Assembly (NCBI RefSeq): GCF_000151315.2
Contig: NW_011887304.1
Location: forward strand, 124,001-188,000
Origin: Capsaspora owczarzaki ATCC 30864
Lineage: Eukaryota; Opisthokonta; Filasterea
Direction of reading: 5' to 3'
DNA length: 64,000 nt
The notes below the pieces were generated by a model. That model had not been told where the DNA came from, did not search any database, and saw only the letters and a list, made by a program, of their open reading frames with translations. Positions 1-9,503 of the stretch are shown here, one piece after another (positions within the stretch are counted from its first letter, which is position 1; every line of letters begins with the position of its first letter). A program made the translations under genes and the position numbers.

Positions 1-298
1 TTTGTTTGTTGCGTTTCTTGTGCAGTCCTATGTTCTAAGATAACTTCAAAATGTTGTCGAACAGTACTATGACTTGGATAGGTCTGATCGGTGGGAATGC
101 AAACTACCCTGTTGTTTCCCCTTTCAACAATCAACAAAATTTTGCACTGAAAATAATCCTGATTTTTCCAAACTTCCTCAATGAGGAACAGCAATCAAAA
201 TGGCTGGCTCATAGACCTGCGTGTGTCAGGGTAGAGAGGTGAAATGGAGCATCGAGTCAGTCTTTGTTTGATTGCTGAAAATGCTGACTTACCAGAGT
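1..298. other. 5' flank of LRR gene A
   Basis: No gene seen. From about position 140 to the start codon the sequence resembles, with many substitutions, the flank upstream of LRR gene B read on the minus strand (about 27.27-27.46 kb). The duplicated unit therefore includes promoter-side DNA. The first ~25 bases look like a pyrimidine-rich splice acceptor (ttcttgtgcag), so an upstream exon outside the window cannot be excluded. Confidence 0.5.
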
Positions 299-2184
299 AT
301 GTCTGAGAGCCAGCGCGAGCTGCATGATTTCGTCAAGAATGCGAGTGGATGGCTCTTGTAAGGGGGAAGCCGCTTTGTTTGGAAACAGTGTGACCGCGCG
401 TTTGTGTTGACGAAAATGGAGAGACAGGTGGGATGGGAAGAAGATTGGCAACGATGGAGTAAGTCATCTCAATTTCACTGACGCATGGAAGTGGGTGATC
501 AAGTAGAGACAGCAAGAGCGGCTCACTGATGGAGGCGATGTGGACAGCTTGCGTGAGAATCAGATTGGCGACGTTGGAGCGCAAGCGATTGCTGAGACAC
601 TCAAAGTGAGCGACGTTGGAGCGCAAGCGATTGCTGAGACACTCAAAGTGAACACGCCACTGTTTTCCCTCGAGGTTGCGTGAGTCTCGTTTGAACTAAT
701 GCATGGAGTGGTGATTGCAGTAGATGACAGTGAGAGTGCTCACTGCTGAAGAGGGGCGGGCAGTCTGAGCTGTAATCAGATTGGCGATGCTGGAGCGCGG
801 GCGTTTGCAGAGGCACTCAAAGTGAACTCGTCGCTGCGCATGCTCACGTAGGTCATCTTACTTTTGCCGATGCATATGAGTGGGTGATTTGAGGAACTCC
901 AAAGTGCTCACCGATGCATGGGATGAACAGTTTGAGCTGGAATCAGCTTGGCGATGCTGGAGCACAGGCGATTGCAGAGGCACTCAAAGTGAACACGACG
1001 ATGGAGAGGCTCTAGTAAGTTATCTCACTCTTGTTGGTGCATGTGGGTGGGTGACTTTAGCAGAAGGTATTCAGCGTGCTCACTGCCGGAAGGTGTGCGG
1101 ACAGTCTGTACCATAATCAAATTGGCGATGCTGGAGCGCAGGCGATCGCTGAGGCTCTCAAAGTGAACACGAACCTGATTTGGATCCGGTAAGTCATCTC
1201 ACGTTTACTGATGCATGTGAGGGATTCATAAAAATTCCGAATGCTCACTGATGGAGGGGATGGGCAGTCTGCACGCGAATCGGATTGGCGATGCTGGAGC
1301 ACAAGCGATTGCAGCAGCACTCGGAGAGAACAAGACGATGACTGAGCTGCAGTAAGTGCTTACATCGAGCCAGCATCATTCAGACCTTGCTACGTTGTCA
1401 ACCTGCTCACACTTTGAACGGCAGTCTAGCGAGAAATTGCATTGGCCAAGTTGGCGTTCAAGCGCTTGATGAGGCACGCAAAGTCAACCGCATTCTGACT
1501 CAGCTTGAGTAGGTTGCTTGTTCTTGCCAATGAGAGCCATTGATGCTCCGTCCATGTTCCTCGAACCAATGCTCAATGGAAACGGCCCTCCGGATGGTTC
1601 CTTTATTTTTTGCTTGTTCATTGCACAGCATCGAGGACCAGATAAACCCGCTTGCATTCTCCTTGCTTCCACGATTGACAACCTCTGAAGACTGGCAGAG
1701 CGTGTTTCACCTGCTGACAGGCCGACACGAGCTGGAGAATCAGCCCGCACTTCTCCCTGCACTACCAGCCGAGATTGCCGAGCTCGTTATGGACGAAGCG
1801 GAGTACTTGCAAGGCGTGCAGCACATTCACCAAGCGTGGTCTAGGTACAATCAGTTCGATTTTCTGAAACTTACAATGCCTCGAAGCAGCGATGGAAATT
1901 CAATCCGAGTGAAAGCGATTCAAGTCCTTCGTGAACAGTACAAAGCCAAATCGGGCCGTTTCGATCTGATTGTTCGAGACGAGCAAGGTGCTGTTCGATA
2001 CAAATGGGCTGCAAAAGCGCGTGTCGTCGATTCGACCATTCAGCTGGTGACAATTTCGCCAACAGACCATCCTGTCATCCGCCAACTGCGCGCGGGTTGG
2101 GAGGTTGAAGTTCAACTCGGTCAGTATTACAGTTTTGTGCGACTTGCGTCGCTTTCTGTCGGGTATATCGAACGACAAGATTAG
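299..2184 (+). CDS. LRR protein A (NLRC3/ribonuclease-inhibitor-type repeats) with unrecognised C-terminal domain
   Basis: Likely a cytosolic protein-interaction protein; no enzymatic function is visible. Exons: 299-357, 548-679, 764-847, 931-1014, 1105-1188, 1268-1351, 1425-1508 and 1629-2184, giving about 388 aa. The short first exon encodes MSESQRELHD. Each middle exon is one 28-residue LRR (consensus LxxNxIGDAGAQAIAEALK), 84 bp long, and every intron is phase 2, so exons can be gained or lost without changing frame. The last exon encodes ~185 aa shared with gene B and otherwise unrecognised: a helical part (PAEIAELVMDEAEY) and a probably beta-rich part ending VGYIERQD. Oddities: exon 548-679 carries an in-frame 42-bp internal duplication, and the first repeat exon present in gene B survives here only as a ~31-bp remnant at 428-458. 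No NACHT or other nucleotide-binding domain is seen. The protein could belong to a larger NLR-like LRR family. Exon calls are good; function is unknown. Confidence 0.8.
548..1508 (+). repeat. Tandem exon-intron LRR modules (gene A)
   Basis: Six modules, each an 84-bp LRR exon (the first enlarged to 132 bp) plus a ~75-90 bp intron. Introns are similar to each other as well as exons: most begin gtaagtcatctcac and contain an atgcatgtgagtgg-like stretch and a ctcactgatg-like stretch before the acceptor. Similarity of introns shows duplication of whole exon-intron units rather than of coding sequence alone. Confidence 0.8.
568..651 (+). repeat. 42-bp in-frame tandem duplication in an LRR exon
   Basis: Two adjacent identical 42-bp copies starting gcgacgttgg at 568 and 610. 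They add 14 residues (SDVGAQAIAETLKV) to the LRR, which becomes a 42-44 residue repeat. Gene B lacks the duplication. Identity of the two copies suggests a recent event. Confidence 0.85.
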
Positions 2185-2419
2185 GGATTCATATCTATGC
2201 GCTGTTGTTTCCAATACATTGAAAAAGAACTCGAAAACCGAGCAATAGTATGGAATAGCCGAGCTGAAGGCGTCGGTTCACTACGTCCTTGCCATTGGAT
2301 TCTTTTTTTTTCTGCTCCACACGATCGACTCCATTTTTCTCACTCGTCAATTTTCATCCATCTTCAGTTCTCAGAACCCATCGCAGTCACTTCAACGCAA
2401 ATTTACTGTAACAGCTCGA

Positions 2420-3997
2420 ATGCGGCCTGCGTTACGGCCGACCGGCAACCCCACCCGCGGCCCAGCTGCCCTGTCTGGCGTGGTAGTGCACAACGCACAC
2501 AACCGACCGGCCGGCATCTCGATTGTCGCGAGCAGCGGCGCAGGGCAAGAGTTGCTCGTTGCAGCCTCGTCCAATTTCCAGCACCCAAGCAACAACCGAG
2601 CCAGCGACCACGACGAGGAGGACAGCTACTCCACTGGCAGCTTCAACGATGGCGATGATGACGATGATGCCCGTGCCAGTGCCAGTGCCAGTGCTGGGGT
2701 GAAGCGCGATCGGGTCGTGTGGACGAGAGACCCGAGCGACCGACGAAATCGGCTGCTCCCACTGGTCCCGCGAACCGTCGGTGAAGACGAGTACTACGAC
2801 CAAGAGGAAGAAGACCAAGACTTTGCACGAGAATTAGAAGCGCAGGATCAGGATCAAGACCAGGACGGCCACGATCGTGAATTTCTCAGACAAGGACCGT
2901 TCAAGCGATCTGGTGAGAATGACAAGAAATCCCTTGAGCGAATCGCCTTGTTGCCAGCACGCCAGAGCAACCAGCAGGCACTCCCCAGCAAGAGACTGGC
3001 TGCTAAAGAAGCCGCAGCAAGCTTGGCAACTACCACACTCGGCTCGACAGCATCAAGATTGTCGGGACCCACTGGTGCCGTCTTTGGTCGAAGCGCACCA
3101 CTGTCGTTGGCTGGCACGGAAGTAGAGCTCGTTCGTAGCACTCGCACCGGAATCGGGCGGAGGCGAACGACCAACAAGGATGACTCGGATGGCGACGAGG
3201 GCGAGGACTTTGAGCCCGGGCGCGACAAGACCTACCAGAATGCCACTCACACGCTGATTTGGCATCGCGTCACACCCACTGATACGCTTCAGCACCTAGC
3301 GGTTCGCTTTGGCGCAAGTGTAAGCCATGAACGATGACTTTTTGAGTGCTTTTCGGAAGAGGAGGTTTTGTTGTTTGTTTTTTTGGGTTGGTCATTTTGC
3401 TCATTTGGCTCAATTTCCTGCTTCTCTTTCCGATCGTGCTCACCGATGTAGGTCTCGGACATTAAACACGTCAACCGCATCTGGCGTGTTGAAGAGCTCT
3501 CGACTCGGCGACGCGTCCGAATACCGGTGGCACGTTACAACATTATCAGCGAGCAGCTTCACGCTGAAGGCCTTTTTGTTGAGGTTCATCCGTTTGAACG
3601 GTCTGACGACGAAAGCGACGACCGAGAAAATCAGTCGGCATCCGAACAGCCTCCCGGGTCGCGGCACAGTCACGGATTGACTGGCGAGAGTACAACTCTG
3701 AATCCTGTCGCCAAGCCAGTCCCGCGCTCGACACAAGTCGACATCACCAGTCTGCTCAATGAGCCATTGCCTCAAATTGCCACCCCAAGCCCCGACGATG
3801 CGTCTCGTCTGACTGATGCCATTTCCCCGGAGCAAGCACTGGCAGTTGTGCAACGCGCCGAAGCAGAGCGCGCCCGCCGAGCATGGAGTTGTTGTTCTCC
3901 GATACAGCTCGCCGTTGGCGTGTTTGTGATTGTTTGTTTACTCATCCCTATGCTATTCTACTATGAGATTGATATTAAGGGCTTTCGGCCGGGCTAG
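2420..3997 (+). CDS. LysM-domain protein with C-terminal membrane anchor (LYSMD3/4-like)
   Basis: Two exons, 2420-3319 and 3452-3997 (phase 0), give 481 aa. The LysM domain spans the splice site (about residues 275-320): HTLIWHRVTPTDTLQHLAV, then after the intron SDIKHVNRIWRVEELSTRR. A single hydrophobic segment lies near the C-terminus (about 455-476, IQLAVGVFVIVCLLIPMLFY), preceded by a basic/Cys stretch. This arrangement, an N-terminal LysM and a C-terminal single span, is that of animal LYSMD3/LYSMD4, tail-proximal membrane proteins. The first ~180 residues are low complexity with acidic DQDQ and DDDD runs. There is no signal peptide, so a secreted chitin binder is unlikely. Ligand unknown. 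Confidence 0.75.
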
Positions 3998-4416
3998 GAG
4001 ACACGGTCGATGCTCGCCTCTCATTCAAGTTTATTTATAATTCACATAAATCCTCATGTCTACGTGTTATAGATGGAGGAACGAGGCTTTGGTTGAGTGG
4101 TAGACTGAATTTTAGTATCTTGCTAACAAATAGAAACAAACAATTCAACTGCCAGATGGTTCAATTCCTCAACTGCAATTCCTCCCTCACTTCAATCCAA
4201 AGTCTGGGCTGACGCGAACGTGTCATTACACAAAGTCCGGTGAGGAAACCGGAAAAGCTGCGCTTGCCATTCTGATTCTGATCTGCATTTGTCGTCATCG
4301 CCACGCTTGCTCAAGGGGCCGTGTCTTTTTTCGAAAGGGGTTTGTTGCTTGGAAGGCATAGGAATGCCCTTGTTGTGGTGCAAAAAACCAACCGATGAGG
4401 CTGGACCTTTGGAGGG
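3998..4416. other. Convergent intergenic region
   Basis: No gene seen. It holds the 3' ends of the LysM gene (+) and the bHLH-PAS gene (-), with an AT-rich stretch at about 4028-4055 (tttatttataattcac) that could serve polyadenylation. Short ORFs here show no family features. Confidence 0.5.
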
Positions 4417-5696
4417 TCACAAATCGGAAACAACAGCCATCGTGGAGGGTTGGTCTGCTGCATCAGCCGACCGGCTGGAAGCTTGCTTGGCCAACTCTTC
4501 GTGTAGACGCTGATTCTCGAGTTGCAATGTCAACACAGAGCTCATCAAATCCGAGACAACAGTGCCAACGGCCGGATTGCCAAAGTTTGTCGTGCCGGCA
4601 TCGGTAAACGGCTGAGCTCGGGTCTGATACTCTGAGGAGCGCTGCTCTGGAGCAGAACCGCCACTGTTGGAGCCCGAAAGGTCCGGGAACACGTGTGGGG
4701 CGCTGCTACTGTACACTCCAACCGAGAGGGGTGATTTTTCGGACAAGTTTTTCGTGGGCTCGTCCAAGTACAAGCGCGCAACCTCGTCGGCATTCGAGAC
4801 CAGGGGCACTTGCCTCTGGTCGTCAATGTACACGCTTTTGCAAACCTCCGCGTCCTCTTGGCTGGTCAGTGGTGCTGGGAGTGCAGTGATAGGGTCGCTC
4901 GTATTGGTCGGCTTGCCCGCCAACAGAAGGTAGATTTCACTGGAACTGAGTACTCGCGACGTCGAAAGAATGTACTCGACGTCGCGGGTGACTGGGTTGC
5001 GAACAAACTCGCACCGCGAAATCATCCAGCAGAAAGAGTTGCCCTTCTTGGTGATGAACCGGAAGGCCACTTGTGTTGCAGGTTGATCAAACAGACCTCG
5101 ATGGGCGTTCAGAGTGCGGGGCACATCGAGCTGGTGGTGAAACCGGTACGGCGAAGCGCCCATCAAATCAACCGGCTGGTATCCAAGCAGCCTTGTAATG
5201 TTGGGTGACACGTACAAGAACCGCCCAAACAGATCGTGCCGTGCAGAGAACTCGTCCGAGTTTTCCAAGGGACTGCCAAAGTGCAAAACACGAAGCGCGC
5301 TACATTGTCGTCCCACCGCCACCAAACAGTCTAGTGCATGGCCGTTGCGGGACATTTCGCGAAGCTTAAACTCAAACCAGACTGGGTCACCCTTGATCGG
5401 AACGAGTCGCGAGTTGATGACTGTTGCACCGAGCTCGGCGGTTGCCGCGTAATCGACCGCCTTGATCGGGTCCAGCTCACGGTGCCGGAGGCCTGCACGA
5501 ACACGAGCGCTATCGGGAGAAGGGCACAAGTCGAACAAGAACTTTCCAACTAGTTGTGCCGGACGGTAGCCAAGAATTGGAAAGCACGAGCGTGAAATCT
5601 GCGGGTAGAGAGGCGAATCGCAGAATTAGAAAAGAGGAGCTTAGTGGTTTGCAGAGAACGAGAGGAACAACGACAAGGACGACAAGGACGACAACG

Positions 5697-5742
<46 letters not shown>

Positions 5743-5795
5743 CGACAAGGACGACGACAAGGACGACGACAAGGACGACGACAAGGACGACAACG

Positions 5796-5852
<57 letters not shown>

Positions 5853-7569
5853 CGAAGCGCACGTATTGCCGATGAAGACTGTCCCCTACGGGTGCGTACC
5901 TGCAGTATTCTGCCGTCCCGGTTGAGAACGATAATCAAATCTTCGACGTGATCCAACAACAGCTGATGCCACTCTGCATCGTCCGCGCGCGTGCCTGGTG
6001 ACGATTGCATCCTAGCCAGCTCGTTGACTGTCGTGAGTAGCTGGTCTTCCCGTGGCGTTGCAGTGTCGAGCGCCAACGATACGGGCGAAGACACGCCTGG
6101 TTCCGAGCTGCGATCGATGATATTCCCGTCCAACGAGTCGGTTGAGTCGTCTGCAGCCGGATCCATTGAAGACAACGATGAAGGGCCTGCGAGCAGCACA
6201 GCAAAGTCAAAGAACGAGCAGGACAATGACAGTCAAACACAAAAATACACACACAAGTCAAAGCAACTAATATGCCATGGCTCATCAATAACGGAAACGT
6301 ACCACCACCACCACTACTACTACTACTTCCACCGACGAGTTGCTTCAGATAGCGGAGGGTCATTGCGAGCACGGACGTCTTGTCAAGTCGTCCCTCCGAC
6401 TTGCGGCACTCTGGGACCATTTCCTGCAGGTTTGCGAGGATTTCGTTAACGCGATCACGGCGGCGCTTTTCGATCTGCCGATGGCTGACGGTGGTGCCCT
6501 TGACCCTGTGATTGTACGAAATCGGAAGGGGGGGGGGAAGAGAGTGAGAGAGAGAGCGAAAACAACAAGAACAAAAGACGGGGGAGTGGGTCTCAGAAAT
6601 CAGACGTTACCATAAACAAACAAACCAAAACAAAAACAAAAACAGCAACTTTGTCACCACTCTAACACACACACACGCGCGCGCACACACTTACGCTCGT
6701 TTGGGCTGCGGCTGATGCTGCTGCTGCTGCTGCTGATGCTGCTGCTGCAGTGGCTGGTCGTCGTCGAGGAGCAGCGTGGTCGGCTGTGCAAGGAGGCCTG
6801 AGTCGTCGGCCGATGACGCTTCGACGGACGCCTCGCTCGATGCGACTCTGGCTGCCATTACACCGGCTGCTGATGCTGACGAAAATGCTGCTGATGCTGA
6901 TGCTGATACGGAGGCCAATGCTGAGGCGGGTGGAGACAACCCCGCTGCTGCTGCGACGACGGTTGACAGCGCATCGTCGAGTGATAGGGTCTGACTCTGG
7001 TGGCCGCCGTGTTGTTGACGCCGCTGCCGCTGCTGCTGCAAATGCTGATGCTGATGCTGATGCTGATAATGGTGCTGGTGCTGGACGGCAGCCAGGCTCA
7101 GCGGCGCAGTCGACCACAGCGCGTCCTGCTGCTGCTGCTGATGAAGAGTGACGCGGGTCGCCGTCGTCGCTGTCGGCGCTGACACGACCTCCTGCTGCTG
7201 CTGTTGTTGCTGCTGCTGCTGTTGCGACTGCTGAGGCTGCTGAGACTGTTGCTGTGGATAGTGGTAGTCGTGGTAGTGCTGCTGCACTTGCTGCTGCTGC
7301 TGCTGCTGGACGCGCGCTGCGGGACCGAAGCCGTCCGCCGTCCACCCCGCTGCTGCTGCTGCTGCTGCTGCAGTGGGCTGGCCGTGCATGAGCTGCTGCA
7401 GCGAGCCTGGGACTGGCGCTGCCGGCGCTGTTGTCGCAGCGAGATGCTCTTCAATGGCCTCGAGCAGCATGTCGTTGTCGGTGGTGTAGCCGACCATCGC
7501 AGCGAGATCATCGCCCAGACCCAGCGGAAGGTGACTTGCACCTGCACCACTATGCTGATGCTGCAGCAT
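4417..7569 (-). CDS. bHLH-PAS transcription factor, ARNT/BMAL-like
   Basis: Predicted nuclear DNA-binding factor that would dimerise through bHLH and PAS domains. Exons (minus strand): 7569-6695, 6505-6303, 6186-5900, 5598-4417; 848 aa. Residues 1-290 are Gln/His/Ala-rich. Exon 2 holds a bHLH with basic region HRQIEKRRRDRVNE, helix 1 ILANLQEMVPEC and helix 2 LDKTSVLAMTLRYLKQL. The basic region closely resembles BMAL/ARNT (IEKRRRDKMN) and has the His-Glu-Arg pattern of E-box binders. PAS-A is split between exons 3 and 4 (VEDLIIVLNRDGRILQ, then FPILGYRPAQLVGK). PAS-B lies at about 578-690 (LLGYQPVDLMG, FRFITKKGNSFCWMIS, VEYILSTSRVL). A Leu-rich helix follows near the C-terminus (LQLENQRLHEELAKQ). 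The start is the first ATG of the polyGln exon. The gene stands alone. ARNT-like rather than CLOCK-like is an inference from the basic region and PAS-B. Confidence 0.85.
5666..5851. repeat. Compound CAA/GAC trinucleotide microsatellite in a bHLH-PAS gene intron
   Basis: About 185 bp of alternating (CAA)n and (GACAAG/GAC)n trinucleotides, inside the intron between 5599 and 5899 that interrupts PAS-A. The tract is free of stops in several frames and so looks like coding polyGln or polyVal, but clean donor and acceptor sites place it in the intron. Confidence 0.85.
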
Positions 7570-7857
7570 AGCACTTTTGTTGATCTGCTGTTGTGTGTGT
7601 TTGTGTTTTTGTTTGTTGTTGTGCTTGGTTGCTCAGACAAGAAAAGAAAGATGACAAATCGGGTAAGAAGAAAGAAGACAAAAAAAGAGTGAGCTGTCAA
7701 AACGTTCGAAAATGCTGCTTTTTGCTTTCTGTCATTCAACCAACCCCCTCGGAGGGATGCTGCACTTGTAATGGCACAAAAATGCTGTATTGTTTCAAGC
7801 TCCAAAAGCATCTCGCAAGTAAGCACAGGGGGGGGGAGGGGAAAGAGCAGAGCTTGG

Positions 7858-9121
7858 TTACAACTCGCTTGGCGGCTTTGGAGCAAAAATGACCGTGCTG
7901 ATGCTCGAGCCCTTCTTGCCTCCAAACTCAAACACTCGGTACTTGATGACAGCATAGGTCGTAAAATGGGAGGCAAACGCAGCCTTCAGCTCGTCGTTGG
8001 TCCAGTTGCAGGACGTGATGATGAAAAGCCCAGTGGTGCGCGGCGACAGCTTGCGTCTCCGGTCGTCATCGTCGTCTTCCTCTTCCTCGTCTGCGTTCTC
8101 GTCATCGTCATCGCTGGGCGGACGCGGCTTTACTGCTTGCGAGCACAGTGCATGGACTTGTCGCACGTAGGCAGCACGCGCGCTCGCGCTGTTTTGCGCC
8201 AGACTAATAGCGTCGTACGTGCCCTTGTCAATGCACAGGTCGAACGGGAAGCGGTTTTTGTCGTTCTGGAGTGCGGATACATCATCGTTGATGAAATCAA
8301 ACACCTGAGACGGACAAAATGTAAGCGCGACGGTGAGTTGTTGCATTTCCCAACTGTTGCTCCATTGTCCTTTTCCTCCCTTCAAGTCTGTTCCGACCTC
8401 TTTTCGTCTCATCGACGATTGCATACCTGATAATCAATATCCAGCTCGTCAGCGGCCGCGACTTTGCGCGCCAACTCGATTGCAGGCTCCGAGTAGTCGA
8501 TTCCCAGCAGCGACTTGAATCCGACGCGAGCCTAGAAAAGTGTCCAACCGCGCCCCGCCACAGACAAACCCCCCCCCCACATATACGCCAAAATGCACAC
8601 CCAAATCAAATATGCGCCAACTCTGAGTGAGTGAGCGACCATGCACAATTCACCGTCCCCTTTGACAGCCGTTCCACGAGGCTCCTCTGCACAGCGACCA
8701 CCCTTGGGGGCTCACCAGCTCGACGAGTGATACACCGTTGCCGCAGCCAATGTCGACGACAGAGAGGTGCTTTGGCAAGCGCGCGTCGTCCTGGATCCAG
8801 TCGACGACGCTCTCGACGGCGTCCATGCCAAACCAGACCTCGCCAACATCGCCGCGCTCGTCAAAGTTGCCCACTTCGCGCTCGTACACTTGGTCCCAGC
8901 TGGTGAAGCAGAATCATCCAGCAAACAGAGAACAAGCATGAGCACAAGTAGAATCGGGCTTGGAAAAACGCAAAACAAACAAAAAGGAGCTCGGTTTCTC
9001 AGAAGAAGCGTTTCGAAGAGACTTCTGAGACGGTTGGTGGAGAGTCAAGCAAGGTTTATTACTATTCGCGAGTGCCGAGCTTTGAAGGCTCAGGCGCAAT
9101 CTCAGCAGCGTCGTCAGCCAT
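7858..9121 (-). CDS. eEF1A lysine methyltransferase 2-like (METTL10/EFM4 family)
   Basis: SAM-dependent methyltransferase expected to methylate a lysine of elongation factor eEF1A in the cytosol. Exons: 9121-9063, 8899-8716, 8531-8427, 8304-7858; 264 aa. The family signature WDQVYEREVGNFDERGDVGE is at 21-40, followed by EVWFG. Motif I, the SAM-binding VVDIGCGNG, is at 67-75. The post-II motif FDLCIDKGTYDAISL is at 137-151 and the C-terminal FEFGG..GSSISTVIF is intact. An acidic run of about 18 Asp/Glu (about 180-197) interrupts the domain between helices. The short first exon ends inside a Tyr codon (donor gtaata), which fits the family N-terminus LGTREYWD. The gene is divergent from UTP14. 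All expected core motifs are present. Confidence 0.9.
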
Positions 9122-9503
9122 TGTATTGAAACTGGAGAAAAGACTGAGACGAAACGAGATGGAGTCCAAATAGATCTAAGAGGCGGAAAAGAGTGGCAAA
9201 GTAGGAGCAATGAATTCAAGCTAAAGGAGATCTAACTGGAGAGGCCATTGGACGAAGAAGAAGCAGAAGGAAGGGAAGGAAGCCGAGATGAGCTGAATGA
9301 CTGAGAGTTGCATTGGGAGCAAAACTGGTTGCCCCATCATCACAGTGCTCCCCCATCTCCCATTGCCTCCCAATTGAGCTCAGATTGTCATCCAGAGTAA
9401 TTCTCAGACGCTTCCCTCAATCTGAACAACCAAATCTCAGTTTCCCAGTCTTTCTATTTTTCTCATTTTCATTTTTTAATTTTTCGCTCCTTCCACCATC
9501 AGC
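9122..9503. other. Divergent promoter region between methyltransferase and UTP14
   Basis: 382 bp between two divergent start codons, so it must contain both promoters. It has a purine-rich half and a pyrimidine-rich half (ttttcattttttaatttttcgctcc) before the UTP14 ATG. No TATA box is evident at a convincing distance and no ORF is supported. Confidence 0.5.

Noticed and set aside
5556-6226. Long open frames of poly-Thr, poly-Gln and poly-Val around 5.7 kb
   Set aside because: Frames through a microsatellite stay open in any reading. Splice sites place the tract in an intron of the bHLH-PAS gene.
6750-7182. Plus-strand open frames opposite the polyGln exon
   Set aside because: Mirror frames of CAG/CTG repeats; no family features and no start context.
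7858-9121. CRISPR, prophage or bacterial contamination explanation for parts of the window
   Set aside because: Spliceosomal introns occur in genes along the whole length, including around the OLD-like gene. No direct-repeat/spacer arrays or phage structural genes were seen.
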